Source: Garcia nutans (Eukaryota; Streptophyta; Magnoliopsida; Malpighiales; Euphorbiaceae). Taken from it: a DNA stretch of 64,000 bases. The stretch lies in assembly GCA_947685225.1 (NCBI GenBank), contig CANTUV010000026.1, forward strand, positions 54,955,501-55,019,500. Reading direction: 5' to 3'. Position 1 is the stretch's first letter, and every line of letters begins with the position of its first letter. The notes below the pieces were generated by a model, which searched no databases, was not told where the DNA came from, and saw only the letters and a list, made by a program, of their open reading frames with translations. Shown piece after piece: positions 1-13,437 of the stretch. A program made the position numbers and the translations under genes.

Positions 1-2195
1 ATTATCACCTACTCCTTTTTATTTATTATTTCTAATTAATTTCTTTCTGGAGAACATGTCTCAAGGCATCTCATTTTCCCATTAATATGCTCATATATTT
101 ATTATAATTTACTTTTTTCATTCAATGGAAAATGACCTCAATTAATTAATTAATTAATATATAGAATAAGAAGGTGGCATAGTCTATTATGAAAAATAAA
201 TATTGAAAGTAAAAGGTTGGGACTTAATTAAGCTCAATTATGGATGAGTTTTATGGGCTTGAGTTGCAATAACAAATGTCCAAACAGGTCATAGCTCAAA
301 ATCAGAGACATTATTCACATAAGTATTTTCGAACTTGAATTCCTTTCGAGTCTCAACTTCTCTATAGAGGCTTTAAACTTGATTCATTTTCTTGAAAATG
401 TTAAGAGTCTTGATTGTTCATATTATAGGTCAAAAAGACTGCCTTAAACTCATCTCAGGAAAAAAAACTATATACATATTTTATGAAGATGGCTGTGTTT
501 TCATGGAGAATGTGAAATGCCACAATCAATAGAGTCATATTGGTTATAGTGCTTCGTGACTCAAAACCAGGGGCACTAAGCCAACTTGCTTATTAATTAA
601 CTGCTAATAATCAATATTTTAGTTGCGCTAATCCTGATTAATTATATATATATATATTCAAATTTGTTAATCTTGGAATAATTAATTAACTGCATGTCCA
701 TCCATATTGACTATTCGTCATTTCCATTGTTTTGTTTGTTTTTTTAATTCTAATTATTAATTAATAAAGTCTCTCATTCTGGTAGCTATGACCAAGTTTC
801 TACCGTCATTTCCTGTAGCTGAAGAATTTTTGTAGATGAAGACAGAAGAGATGAGAACAAGAAAACACAGTGTTTCCAACTAAAATTCATAGCTATAGCT
901 AGGGCGTCCCTTAATTATCTTTGAATAATTTTTTCTCATCATACAAGTTGATTTTATTTTTTCGTTAAAAGACGCTTAATTTCTTTATCAGGACAAAAAT
1001 TAATTGGTGGCACATGAACTTTGAATCAAGATTCATTCTCTTCAAAAATCCGTCAAGATTGCTTTCTAATTAGCTAATTAATTACAACCACCACCATTTA
1101 TTAGTTAATTACGCAAATCGTGATTCATGATATATCAATGGAAGAGTAGCTAAATTTATTCTAAAATTCAAACTTAATGAATATTATTGTTTTTGGGTGA
1201 GAAAATTGATCGTGAGCTTGTCGTCCACATAATGTATTATTTCGTTAAATTATATCATAGCCTATTGATTATACATATCTTTATTATTCATTTCATTAAT
1301 TAAATTTTAGGAATGGGAATCAAAAGCTTATATATATGATTGAGAAAATAAAGTTTAAATTTTACTTTAAAAACAAAGTCATAATAAGCCTTTTCCTTTT
1401 GCTTCATTTTTAATATAATTACAACAATCATGATACATCAAACACATTGCAGCATTTAGGCCCCAATGAAATGCCATGTACTTATTATGTCCAACTGTAG
1501 ACGGCAAAAAGGGAAATGATGGTTACTTTAAAATCCTCTACTCCAAGGTGACCTAAAAACCCTATAATTAAGTTCAAAATAAAGAAGACAATCACTTTAC
1601 AAAGAGATGAACCCCTCAATATTAATTAACAAACTAATAAACTTAGACATCACTAATTATCCCACACCATATACTAATTAACAAGATATAATTGTATAAA
1701 CCTAGAAGTTAAAAAGAGGATAAAATCCACTAACTTATAATATTCTAATCCTTTATGCTTTTATAGTTTATTTGACGTTATGAATAGGATTTTTCAGAAT
1801 TTTGTATTGAAAATGTTTAACAAATGTTGAAAGTTTACCATAACTAATTAATTAAAAAAATGTTTATTAGGAAAATTTAGTATTTAATTGCACGATTGAG
1901 TAATATAAATGGAGAAAATTAGGAGAGGATGAAAAGGCCAGCCATAGTGGCACAACACAAATCAAAGACAAAGACCCTACGTAAGTGGTTGTGTCAGCCA
2001 CTGAGCTAGACATCCACCAGAGACAATAAAGCTATTTCTTTTTCTTTTTCTTTATCTTTTTTCTTTTTCCACCTACGTACTAACTCATAATTCCCTTAAT
2101 TACAATATTATCTTCTTTATTATATATACAACAAATTAAGGCCTAATTAGCCACCAATCCCCCCCCCCCCCCCCCCCCCCCAACACACACACACT

Positions 2196-2230
<35 letters not shown>

Positions 2231-2363
2231 CCTTACTAATTCTTCGTGATAATATCGCCACCCCCATTTACCAAAGAAATCTCCTTTCTTGATTTCCAAT
2301 ATTTTCTCCCATTTCTTTCTTTATTTCATTCTCCCTGCAATAGATCAATTCGACTCTGCCACC
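1..2363. other. AT-rich upstream region of the LOR gene
   Basis: No gene is visible here. The stretch is AT-rich with short poly-A/T runs and TTAATTAA-type motifs. From about 2030 a pyrimidine-rich tract, a TATATATA stretch near 2118 and the compound microsatellite at 2159 lead into the 5' untranslated region of the LOR gene. These are probably promoter and leader, but no transcription start can be fixed from sequence alone. Confidence 0.5.
2159..2230. repeat. poly-C tract plus (CA)n and (TA)n compound microsatellite
   Basis: A run of 23 cytosines (2159-2181) is followed by a CA repeat and then about 30 bases of alternating AT. It ends roughly 135 bases before the LOR start codon, so it lies in the promoter or leader. 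A long pure C run is rare in such AT-rich DNA and could form an i-motif or G-quadruplex, or could be a homopolymer-length sequencing error. Confidence 0.9.
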
Positions 2364-3796
2364 ATGTCTAAGATTTATCCTGCTGATCAGAAAAGATTAT
2401 GTGCAGGCGATAATGATGTCGAGGTGGTACTAAAAAAGAAGGAAGATGGTGGTCGACCATGTGTGCTTACTGTGTGGAAGAGATCTAGTATGAGTTTCCA
2501 AGGAACTGATGGATTTACTGTGTTCGATACAGATGGAAGATTGGTTTTTCGAGTGGATAATTATTCTAGGAAAAGTCGTTGTGTAGGAGGTGTTCTTGTT
2601 CTTATGGATGGAGTTGGCAATGCTTTGCTTGCTTTCAAACCTCAGGTACTTCTTGTTATCTATACTTTCATATTAATTATCCGAGTTTTTAGAATTTAAA
2701 CTTCAATCTTACATTAGTAAATCGACATTCATTAAAAATTGCATTTACATTGTAAAATGAATAATTCCTTTCCTTCTGATCTATTCTCAAAGATATAGAG
2801 TTCTTAAGATGTCTAGCTATTTTTTACAGTAATGGAGAATTAGATTGTTGAAAATTTTTTATGATTATGGTTTGTCGTAAATCATCTCATAAGACTATTG
2901 AGCTCTATGGGTTTGGACGATCCGCCTAAAACTAGTTTCAGCCTGTACACGACAACTCGTAATTTTTTATATCATACAATATAATTCCGAAGTTAAACAA
3001 AAATGATTCTAAATGATCTTTATCTCTTAATATTTATAGCAAAATGTAGCTTTAAATTGCGCTGAGTAGAAAAGAAAAATTTATATAACTGACTTTAATT
3101 AATTTAAGATTAAAGATTTGTTGAGTTGAGTTGATATATTTCTGATATATTCTCAGATTTGAATGCTACATATGTACAAAAAAAAATTGATAAACCATAA
3201 TCTTGGGAAAAAAATAAAATGACTAACGTACGAAAGTATATTTAGAACTGACTGATTATACCAATTAATAATGCCAAAAAAAGGCAAATAATATATCAAC
3301 TTGCATATTCATATATGAAAGAGCACACTTCGGTTAAAATTAATAATAATTCATATTTTGGGGGCCACGTTTAATGATAATATGAATTGTATGTGAACAG
3401 ATGCTGAGTATGCAGTACCAGTGGAATGCATACAGAGAAGGAGGACATGGAAACAATTCAAAGATGAAAGTATTCTCAATGAGGAGCACATCAGTGCTTT
3501 TCCATACCGGCAAAGAAGTAGCAGAGATCTTCATGGGAGGGCGTACACAACAACGTCAAATACCAGATTTCAGGATTGAGGGGTCATTTAGAGCTCGAGA
3601 TTGCAAGATCAAGACTCCATCTGGGGAAGTAGTAGCAAAAATGGCTAGAAAAAGAGTAAACACCACAATTTTACTGAGTGATGATGTGTTTAGCCTCGTC
3701 GTACAGCCTGGTTTTGACACACAGCTTATTATGGCTTTTGTAATTATATTAGATCGTATCAGCAATAAGCCTTTTACCCCTGTTTTGTGTTCTTAA
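2364..3796 (+). CDS. LURP-one-related (LOR) protein, two exons
   Basis: Exons are 2364-2645 and 3401-3796, with the intron bounded by GT at 2646 and AG at 3400 in phase 0, giving 225 residues. The start is the ATG at 2364 (MSKIYPADQK), in an ACCATGT context; an earlier in-frame ATG at 2289 would add an unrelated hydrophobic stretch. The protein has the LOR (tubby C-terminal-like) fold signature: LTVWKRS near residue 35, DGFTVFDTDGRLVFRVDNY near 48, a VLVLMDG strand, then the exon-2 segment beginning QYQWNAYREGG. Family members such as Arabidopsis LURP1 are linked to basal defence against oomycetes, but the biochemical role of most is unknown. Length and intron position match small plant LOR proteins, and the C-terminus looks complete. 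The exact family number is not assigned. The gene appears intact. Confidence 0.9.
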
Positions 3797-4770
3797 TTAA
3801 ATAATTTGATCATTTGTTTAAACTACCAGAGATAAGGTACATAGAAATTCTCATTCACACAATTTATACTTTGTTCATGAGAGAATTTACCATTGAAAAT
3901 TGCAATTTATTGTATATATCTATATTGATCGCCCAATGTGTTGGAACGATCGTCGTAGTTATAATTCACCATAACGTGCTTCTTGTAAAGAAATTCATTA
4001 TCACGAGATTCTAGCAGCATACCATTGAGTTAATAACTCGAAGGTGAAAAAAAATTACCAATAATTCAATGAATGATGGATATATATGTATAAACAATAT
4101 CCTCTATAAGATCTATCCTATACATATGTATATAAACAATATCCGAGTCTTCGAGTTAGGGGGTCAGCATTGTAGCAGAAATTAAACTTGTAGCGGGCAA
4201 GCTATTCTAATTTAACCAATCTAAACACAGTTATAAACAGTTTCTTTACAGGTCAAACAAGTGTGAACTTGTAGCTTGTCAAAGCATGGCTTGGTGTGAT
4301 TCGACAGGTCAAGTCCACACTTGGCAGTTGGAAACCACCCTGCTTTGCAAATAACTTTGTAGCTCGAGTAAAACTGTTTAAGAATGAGTTTTAAAGTTCA
4401 AAATCTCACTATAAGATACTCCATTATTGAGTACTGCAGAAAAAATATCGTATCCATGGAGATACAATGTATAGATGCAGTTTAACGGCTGATTCTATAA
4501 CTAACAACACCTACATGGGTTTCTAGTAAACCCACGTTTCGATTCCTATCAATGCCTTGGATACAATTCCAAGAACAGTGTTAAGAAAAAAAATTAAAAA
4601 TACAAATATAATTACCTAACAAGACTAACTCAGCAATTGGGACACAACAATATGATAGCAACTAGAAAACCACAACCCCATTGCGTCACATGGAATGTTA
4701 GTGCAAGTTATTCCAGCGCCTCTTAGTAATGAAGCAGTCACGCCTACTGTTCATGTGATTGCATGGCTGC
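3797..4770. other. intergenic region between convergent LOR and PECT1 genes
   Basis: The LOR (+) and PECT1 (-) genes converge here. The stretch should hold both 3' untranslated regions and polyadenylation signals. No further coding signal or repeat is evident. The short open frames here lack family similarity that I recognise. Confidence 0.6.
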
Positions 4771-7700
4771 TTAATCACCGGATACATAAGTCTTATCTTC
4801 ATAGTACCTCCTCTCACTTTCAGCCTTCTTCTCATTACGTTTCTGCACAGAGAACACACACTATTAGATTGCACCACAAAAACAGCTCGCATTTCAACAC
4901 CAATTGTTTATCTTACCTCATCCTATAGCTTAATACTAAATTGACAAACAGATCATATTAAACTAGCACACAAACTCTGTTCCACTATTTTTGGCTCATG
5001 CAGACAACCCGTGAGGAGCTGCTCATTTTCAGTTTTTCGCATACTCATCCACTTTATATTTATTATTTTGGCATTTTATAGATTTTAGAGGAAAACCTGG
5101 TATGCTTCATGATTTGCTACGATCCTTCTAATTATAGTGGTAGTTGTAATATCCAGAGGGCTCTCCAAAACTTTGAAGATGCCCATACTGATTGGAACAG
5201 CATATGGGTTGTTTTTTTCCTGTGAGATTGAAAGACATATCAGACCAGAATAATGCATGCAGCAACTCCGCAATTAGTAGATCATGTATATTCACAAGCA
5301 ACCAAGTACTTGATACTTACCTCCTTATAGTCAATGCTCTCTGCTACTGTTCCATGTACTACTAAAGAGATGTTAAAGGTAGTTATCTGCAGCCACCAAT
5401 AATTTCCAAGTAAAAAACTTTTTTATCTGGAAAATTATGCACACTACGTCCGCTCAAATCGTTAATGAGAAAGAAAGAAGATGCAAGTATGTACACATCA
5501 CTTGCTCCTGCATGATTCACCTAGAATTATCATCAAACAATCAAAGCACTTCTACGAGTTGTTTTGCGATCCACTAGTATGAGGTAATTATAGAGAACAT
5601 ACAAGTGTCACTCCATTTTAAGAATCCCACAAGTCAATTCTTGAAGTTCAAAGGTTTGAAAGTACAAATACACACCCAAGCTCCTCAGCTATAACATTTG
5701 AGGATGTAGGTGTAACAATAATGTTTAAGGACTTGTAAATTATCATCTAAGACAGCAAGAGCAACACTTTGACCTCAACACTTTGATTTATCCCTTTTAT
5801 TGGGGGATGGGGAAAAGTTTCTGGTTAAATATCTTAACCACAGGGACTATGTTTCAAATCTATTTCTCTGCATTTCACAACTATTCCACATAAAAGAAAC
5901 TTGATGGAAATAGAAATCTTGCAACCCCTTTCTTATGAAACCCATATATTACAAAAGAAAAGCATATCTGATGCTGTTCTTGCAGTTCTTGAGGAGAAAA
6001 GTATCCTCTCCAACAATTTGACCAAAAGAAACTTATTTTATATTATGGCCATTAACATTCCAATGTACTAAAAAATAGTTGCAAACTGCTTTTTGCGAAA
6101 GCATGCAACATGGTACAACTTACTTTTCCAGAAAGCAATTGAAAATGCAACACCAAACACACATATAAACTTATATACATCTAGTTCTCTAATATAGGGA
6201 ACCAGTTAGTTTAGTTGTTAAAGTCTCTGAGCAACCAGTACAATGACCCAGTACCAAATCCTTCTCATACTTTTTTTGAAGTACGGATGGAGAATAATAA
6301 CAATGCAAAAGAATAAAAATAGGAGCTAAATTAAATGGCATACTAACCATGTCATTAGAAACTTCCCATGGAGCACCAATTATCACCTCATCCACATATC
6401 GACAAGCCAAAACACTTAAACTTCTTTCATGAAGATTCATAATGGGGCGATGAACTCCTCTTTTGGCACTGCAAAAACAGTTTAGAAATAAACTTAGATA
6501 TTACTCAATTAACTGTTGTTTAAATAACAAATATTGGGGTTTCCTTAAAAGATGTGAAGTTTGACCATTATCAAATTATAAATAATGCTTATGCTTTCAC
6601 AGGAAAAATAAATAAAGATAAAAAATTTCAAAAGATAAAAATAAGTTATTTCATATTTGATAAAACTAAAAGTGTAATATAAAAATATATTATCAAAGCT
6701 AAGGCAAACTTTGACTGGGGGAGAGGAAACCTAAACCCATCCCCACCTTGCTACCATTTGTGAAGCGGGCAGGGTAAAACTTCATCATCATCATCATCAT
6801 CATCATCATTATTATTATTTTGAAGCACAATATATTACAAAATTGAAGCAGAACATATTGGCAGAGACATGCACAAACAAAACCAAATTGAAAGACTTGC
6901 TCAATTACCTAAGATGCGTCATGTGCCTATAAAAAAAGCCCAAGAATAACATTATTTTCATCATCTTCACAACCCCAGACATTTCTTGCACAGGGATCTT
7001 GACACTTAAAAGGATCCGCACAAGAGTCACCAGCCAGACATTAATACATGGTGCAACAAAATATGAGACTACAACCAACTTGTTCTCAGACACACCAGAA
7101 TACATGGTGCAATGCAAAGACATAAACTGCAATGTGGATTTCAAGATAGCACATAATTATAGTAGGACAACAGAAGTTAAAAATATTAAGACAATAGGAA
7201 GAAAAATACCTGACAGTTTGATCATTGTGTATTCCAACAAGAAGGAAATCTCCAAGCCCTCGAGCAACCCTGAGGATCTAAACAACAATAAATAATGATT
7301 AGTAAACACATGGAAGTCCACATTAATTGCTTCAACTCAACAAAGACTTGATCAGAAATTCAACATAATCAGCTACATGAACCATTGGCACCATTACGTC
7401 TATTGCAATACCCCGTGTCAGGAATAACATATTTTTCTACTATTTATAGCCATATCTTTTGAGATGTTCCTCTTTTTAATTGCCTTATTTCTACTTACAA
7501 TATCTTTCTTCTAAATTCCTGAGTAGTGAAAGGTCACATGACATCTAAGATGCACTTGTCCTTTTGATCTTATCTTTTCTAAGTTCATCCAAACATTCAT
7601 ATCAACATCACCATTTTGTGAATGATAGATCTTTTATGCATCATACCATTTCATCCATATGCTTATGTTTCGTTTTGCTATTTACTGGCTTCTTTCCTAT

Positions 7701-9714
7701 AAAATGCATGCCATTATGCTAGCTTTTGTTCCACCTAATCCAAAACTTCACTCCACAGTATCCTTTAGGCAGACTAAGGAGATATTCGCTCCTGTTATCA
7801 TTTCAATGACCAAAACTATGGATCTATATCAATCAACAGCCATAAATACCATGAAATATTGCCTAGAATATGTTCATTTTACCACAATCCACCACAACGA
7901 GGTCAGGACTGACCATAGTTCCATATCATCAGTCTACTGCAACTGGATATTCACTCATCTGTCCTCTTGTGAACCAAATGATAGTTATTGAACCATTGCA
8001 CACGGATCAGCACATCACACATGTAATTTTCAGCAGGCACAATTTTTTTTTTCTTTTTTGTGTGCGTCTGTGTGCTTTGGGAGAGAGAGGAGAGGGGGAG
8101 GAGGGGTGGCTTGTGGTAAATATGAGAAGGATAATCACAGTCAGTCAGAAATCAGAGGTTTACAAAAATCACACCTGATTCTAGAAGTTCAAAAGGCAGT
8201 AATAAGCTGAAACGGGCTAAAGACAACAATTAGTAAAGAGTCCATTTGGAAAGAAAGTCTTTTAAAATGATGGATTTAATACCATGCTAATTGCTTATGA
8301 TTTTTCCACTTGAAAGACTAATCCAAGTTCACGTTACTTTCAAACGACTATCAACCCTAAACAACTTGAACCACCAAAAGTTTGAGGGTCAGACCTCTTC
8401 AACCTAATAACCAAAAACAATTTAGTTTTAAATTAAAACATCTCAAAATAATGTTACATAGGTGTCCATTTACCAGTGACCACGATTTGTATCATTGAAA
8501 AGTTGCATAGAGATGAGGAAACAAGATGCAAACCATTTTACCCATCTAGATAATCACGAGCATGGAAAATAATGAGAAGTAGAAACTACTAGTTGGCACC
8601 AAAGCCAGGGCAAAGCATTTGAACAAGAGGAATAAAAAAAATGACCTCATTCATACCTCAACATGTCCAGCATGAAAAAGATCAAAGGCACCGTCTATAT
8701 AAATTATGCGAGCATCCGGACCGGGCCCCTGTAACCACCACATAAGTGTAAAGTTTCTATTAAGAACTGACAAGGGGGGCATTGAACAATTTCTGCTAAG
8801 ACAGAAATTAATTTAGTGAAATGCATTCCACGCACTAAATAGAAAATGTTTTCGTGGAGGAAGTTCTCTAATAGAGCATACCTTGCCATTGGAGAATTGA
8901 ACAATTCTGCGAGAAGTAGGAAGAAAATGAGAAACGCGAGTTCCAGTTCCAGTTACAGATCCACCATCTTCCAATTTCTGGCCATGACCATGGCTAAACT
9001 GTCTTTGTAAAGATGAATGATTGTGACTATCGCTAACTGATCTTTCTCGGGTACAGAGCAACATACGTCCTGTTAATTTCATATCATTGTTTCATCAATT
9101 CCTTCGTCACACCATTCAAATCAGCCATACAATTTCTGAAAGAAAAACAAACCAATAATAACAACAATACCAACGATGTCGGTGCTCGAGACTCCTTCAG
9201 TGCGCTTAATCTGCTTGTAGCGGCCAGCTTTCTTAGCAAGCGCATAGGCATCAGTTCCATCGGGAAGAACACAAGGATCATCTCCATGGATAATATAATC
9301 GATTTTATATTCTTCGAAGAGCTTCTTCATGAATTCTTCAGTGATGGCATATGGTGCATCTGTAATGACACCGTGCACCCATTTCACGGCTTTAACCATA
9401 ACCAACCTCTCATGCAAAGGAGTCACCGGCGGACCTTTATTCGCTATGATTTCAGCGTCACTCACAACACCGACCACCAATTCATCGCCAAGAGCACGAG
9501 CCTGTCGAAGAGCGTTACAATGACCATAATGCATCATATCAAAGCAACCATCCATATAAACGCGTATTTTCTTCTTCCTTCTCATTCTTCCCCATCGATT
9601 CAGTTCTCCACCTTTCAAATACAAACCTAATAAGGAAACTCCGACGGCCACCGCGAGCCACGTTGCAAACATCTTTGCCTTCTCTGATTGTCCGCCGATA
9701 GCGTCAGAAGCCAT
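4771..9714 (-). CDS. PECT1: CTP:phosphoethanolamine cytidylyltransferase
   Basis: The enzyme makes CDP-ethanolamine from CTP and phosphoethanolamine, the rate-limiting step of the Kennedy pathway to phosphatidylethanolamine, and in plants sits on the mitochondrial outer membrane. I read eight exons in transcript order: 9714-9171, 9069-8882, 8728-8657, 7277-7210, 6468-6348, 5386-5321, 5219-5097 and 4842-4771. All have GT-AG borders and compatible phases and give 417 residues, against about 421 in Arabidopsis. An N-terminal hydrophobic anchor (about residues 15-33) precedes two cytidylyltransferase-like domains. The first has the nucleotide-binding HYGH motif (62-65) and RTEGVSSTD (about 171-179); the second has HAGH (263-266). 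The protein ends in the family-typical YVSGD. Intron 4 (6469-7209) and intron 3 (7278-8656) are the long ones. No damage is seen. Confidence 0.96.
6782..6819. repeat. (TCA)n/(TTA)n microsatellite in a PECT1 intron
   Basis: About nine TCA units followed by TTA units lie inside the PECT1 intron between the exons ending at 7210 and starting at 6468. It is a likely length-polymorphic marker. Confidence 0.9.
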
Positions 9715-9850
9715 TGGTTAAATAGATATCAAACTCGTTGAAAAATTAATTTGAATTAAATAGCTATAAAGATGCTTTGCTCTTTCTATTATTTAGAATG
9801 CAATTTTCTTTATAAAAATTGCTACAAAAAATGTTACATACATCACGTTA

Positions 9851-9963
9851 ATTCGTATTAAAAATATTTATATATTAATTAAAATATTTATATATTAATT
9901 ATATTAATAATTATTTTATTAATTATTAAAATAATTAATATATAAATATTTTTAATTCGAATA
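9851..9963. repeat. short AT-rich hairpin element upstream of PECT1
   Basis: A segment starting ATTCGTATTAAAAATATT (about 9851) is repeated as its reverse complement ending TTTTTAATTCGAAT near 9963. The left arm itself contains a tandem copy of a 20-base unit. The arms are about 30 bases with an AT-rich loop. It sits 140-250 bases upstream of the PECT1 start codon, so within its promoter. It resembles a miniature inverted-repeat element, with no clear target-site duplication. Confidence 0.65.
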
Positions 9964-10796
9964 AATATGATCCATTTAACCTTCCTCAGACGAACAGATT
10001 TGCCTTGCTCTCCACAGCTGTCACCCTCTTTAACATTTACTTTTTTTTACTTTTCTTAATTTTTTTTTCTTGAGGCAGTCAGGTTCGGGCTTCCTCGAGA
10101 AAATGAGAATCCTTCTGATTCTAACCCGTGGACCCTCAGCCATTCATATGTCCGTTTGCGTGAATAATTCAAATACTTAAAGTTTCGTAATCGTGTTTTT
10201 CCTAAAACCAAAATTAACGAACTGATTTTATTTTTTAGAAATGAACAAATTAATTGAAATTATAGAATCAAAAGGACTATTTTTTATGAATTTTAACTTT
10301 TAAGAGTATAAATTTTATTATATTTATTTTTTTGAGCATCAGACAGTTACTAATAAATTGTCTAGTTGTAAAATGCAATAATCCGTTGAAATATATATAA
10401 AAAAATTAATGCATTTTATAAGTTGCCTCGTAGTTATTATATTAAGTAAGAGGTATATTAAATTAAAATTTTAATAGAATTTAAAAAAATTTGTAATCAT
10501 AAGCCCCATTGCTGATGGCCAAAAACTTTTATGAGAGAAAATTTCTAGCCACCAGCTATTATTACCCTTGAAGCCCTCTCTTCTCTCCCTCTGGCTGCTA
10601 GGGTTTGCAGCGGATGGAATAAGGGGTTGATAGCTTCATTGTTTATTTTTTAAAATATTATTTTCATCAGAGATATTTTTTTTTAATTATCCATGAAAAA
10701 TAATTCACGTAGGTATTTTTAAAAAATAAACAGTCCTTGAAAAACGGTGTTATTTTATAATTGTTATTTTATAATGAGTATTTAAAAAAATAGGCT

Positions 10797-11452
10797 AAAT
10801 AATTATGAAATCCCTAAAATTTTATATATTATACTAGTCAGTCTCTGTATTTTTAATATATAATTTTTACATTTCTGTATTTTTAAAAATTAAACTATTT
10901 AGTTCTTTTATCAATATTTTTATCCTAAAATTATTAGTGAACTACTTTGATATTATAAAATGATTTTTTTGCACTTTCTTCATATATATTTATCTTTATT
11001 ATTTATTAAATTTATTTCATATTTAATTTTATTTTATATATAGATCGTCTGTAAAATAATAAAAGACATTATTTATATTATTTAAAATTATTTTTTTAGT
11101 AATATCTATAAAATTAAAATAAATGATATATATGAATTATCTGCAAAATAATAAAAAAATATTATTTATATTATTTAAAATTATTTTTAATAATATTTAT
11201 AAAATTAAAATAAATTATGTATAAAAATATAAATAAAATTAAAAATAAGTATAATTTAACAAATAACAAAGAAAAATATATATAAAGGAATAGTAAAGAA
11301 ATAATTTTATAATATCAAAGTAGTTGACTAATATTTTTATGATGAAAATATTAATAAAATGATTAAACAGTTTAATTTATGTAAAAATTATATACTAAAA
11401 ATATATAACTAACTAATGTAATATATAAAATTTTAAAAATTTAATAATTATT
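10797..11452. repeat. long foldback (inverted-repeat) element, copy 1
   Basis: The left end (TAATTATGAAATCCC, then AAAATTTTATATATTA) reappears as its reverse complement at the right end near 11420-11450. A second inner pair (ACTACTTTGATATTATAAAA at about 10941 and its complement near 11310) confirms that the arms extend about 300 bases. There is no coding capacity. The same family recurs at 28141-28802. Foldback or MITE-like, superfamily not assignable. Confidence 0.75.
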
Positions 11453-13243
11453 TAAAAAAAATAAAAGATGAAGAAATATTTGTTCTTCGCTAATCACAAG
11501 CGGCGATTAGTTTTGTAGCTTCATTCAATGAGAGAGAGAGAGAGAGAGAGACTATCACTCTATCACCGTACAAGACTTGATTTTTATCAGATTTTTATTA
11601 GATTTTTATCAGCCCAAGCTATTTATATATCTAGCTATTTTTTTATTTTATTGTGTTGATTTATATTTTGTGTGATTAGATTGTAGGGTTTAGTTAATTT
11701 TGGGATTTTTTTAGAAATACAAAATGTGTTTTAATTTTTTAGACATTCAGTATAATATTTTATTTTTATTGTATTATTGAGTAAATTATAATTTGGAGTT
11801 TTTTTTTAGAAATCTAGATTAGGATTTAATTTATTCAAAATTAAGTATAATTTGATAATGAGTTGTGATGATGTTAAATTGAAATGGTAAATATATATTA
11901 AAAATTGAATATAAATTGTAATTAAATTAAATTAAAAATATTGAATATAAATAAAGATTTACCATAAATATAATTGAGTTTTTAATATATAATTAATAAA
12001 TATTCATTGACAATTAAAATTTAAATAAATTATATATTTTTAAAATATCTAATATGATAATTTAATAATATTTCAGAATACATTAAGTGTATCACCTAAT
12101 AAATCTATTAAGTTTATCACTTAAAATGTATATAAAACCATTAAAAAAATTCGATAAATTTTTATTTATATTTTAAAAGTTTGACATCATTTAGCACTAT
12201 TATAACATAATATATTTTAAAATAAAGATAAAAAAGTTTTTCTATAATTAAAAAGCAATTTAAATATGTTAAATTTATATTATTTAAGTGTCAATACCTC
12301 ACATATTATAATAAGCATTTCAAATAATAAAATTTTAATAATTGTTTAACTAAAATTTACATTAAACAATCCACCTAAAAAATATAATATATTAACATAA
12401 TTATTGATTAACTAATAAAAAATATCAATTAATTTTATAAATTAATAATTTTCTCACGTAAAAAGCAATATGAACTAATAATTATTAATTAATTCAATAA
12501 ACTATACACATAAAATATAAACTAGTTATAAAAATAATTTTCATCCTAACAAAAAATTTTATTATATTCCTTTTTAATGCATAATAAAAAGTAAATAAGT
12601 AGAATTTTTAAAAATACAATAATAATTTATATAATACTATATTCTCATAGATAATACTAATTTTTATATTTATATATGTAGAAACTTAAGAAAAAACAAT
12701 TCAACTTATAAAAGATTATTTTAAAATATTTTATAATTAAGCCATGAAACAAAAAATTTATAAAAGTGACGGTTGAATTGAAATAAAAAAATTTTCTCTT
12801 TTATGATAATTTAAGTGAAATGAAGGGAGCATGATATATATAAAATATATATGTATATTGATTAACTCAAAGAATAACATTTGATTGTTGACTATAAATA
12901 AAATATACAAATGAGTCGAATTTATTACATATAAGCTAATAAAATATATATGAGGTAAGTATATTATTAATTATTCATTGACTTAATTAAAAAATAATAG
13001 AAAAATATTATACATTATTGACATATATGAATTTTAATTGAAATCAACAATAATTTTTAGATCTCAATGATATGTTTTTAAGTCATAAAATATTTTTAAA
13101 ATTTAAAATATCACATTTGGTGAATTTATTTTTCGCTTGTATACATAAAATTGAATTCGATCAAATTTGAAATTAATCAAGCCATCTTTACAGGTTATGA
13201 TAAAACTAGATAAGAAATACACGCATGTTAATATACATAAAAA
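11453..13243. other. very AT-rich intergenic DNA
   Basis: Apart from a (GA)11 microsatellite at 11530-11551, this stretch is simple AT-rich sequence with poly-A/T runs. I see no gene, RNA or bounded repeat in it. Confidence 0.6.
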
Positions 13244-13437
13244 CCACCTGAGAATTGGATAAAGATGAATGTGGATGCAGCTTTAAATACACAGGCTAAC
13301 TGTATTGGTGTTGGCATAGTGGTCATAAATGCAGTGGGGGGCCTGATAGTAATGGCTCAGTCTATTAATTTGAGTCGAAACTTGCTTCCAAAATTTGCCC
13401 AAGCAATGGATGTAAAGGAGGCCTCTGAACGTAATTA
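13244..13437 (+). pseudogene. RNase H-like (RVT_3) fragment from a non-LTR retroelement
   Basis: This reads as 64 codons before a stop and matches the N-terminal half of the RVT_3 RNase H domain usually found at the end of plant LINE polyproteins. WIKMNVDAALNTQ gives the first catalytic-type Asp in the NVDAA motif, then GVGIVVINAVGG and the start of the helix (AMDVKEAS). The domain stops about halfway. No other retroelement part is attached, so it is a remnant. It lies upstream of, but is not continuous with, the LINE reverse transcriptase at 14410; RNase H normally lies downstream of reverse transcriptase, so the two are probably unrelated. Confidence 0.7.

Noticed and set aside
9286..9630. 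Open frames on the plus strand opposite PECT1 exon 1
   Set aside because: These are shadows of the well-supported PECT1 coding strand.
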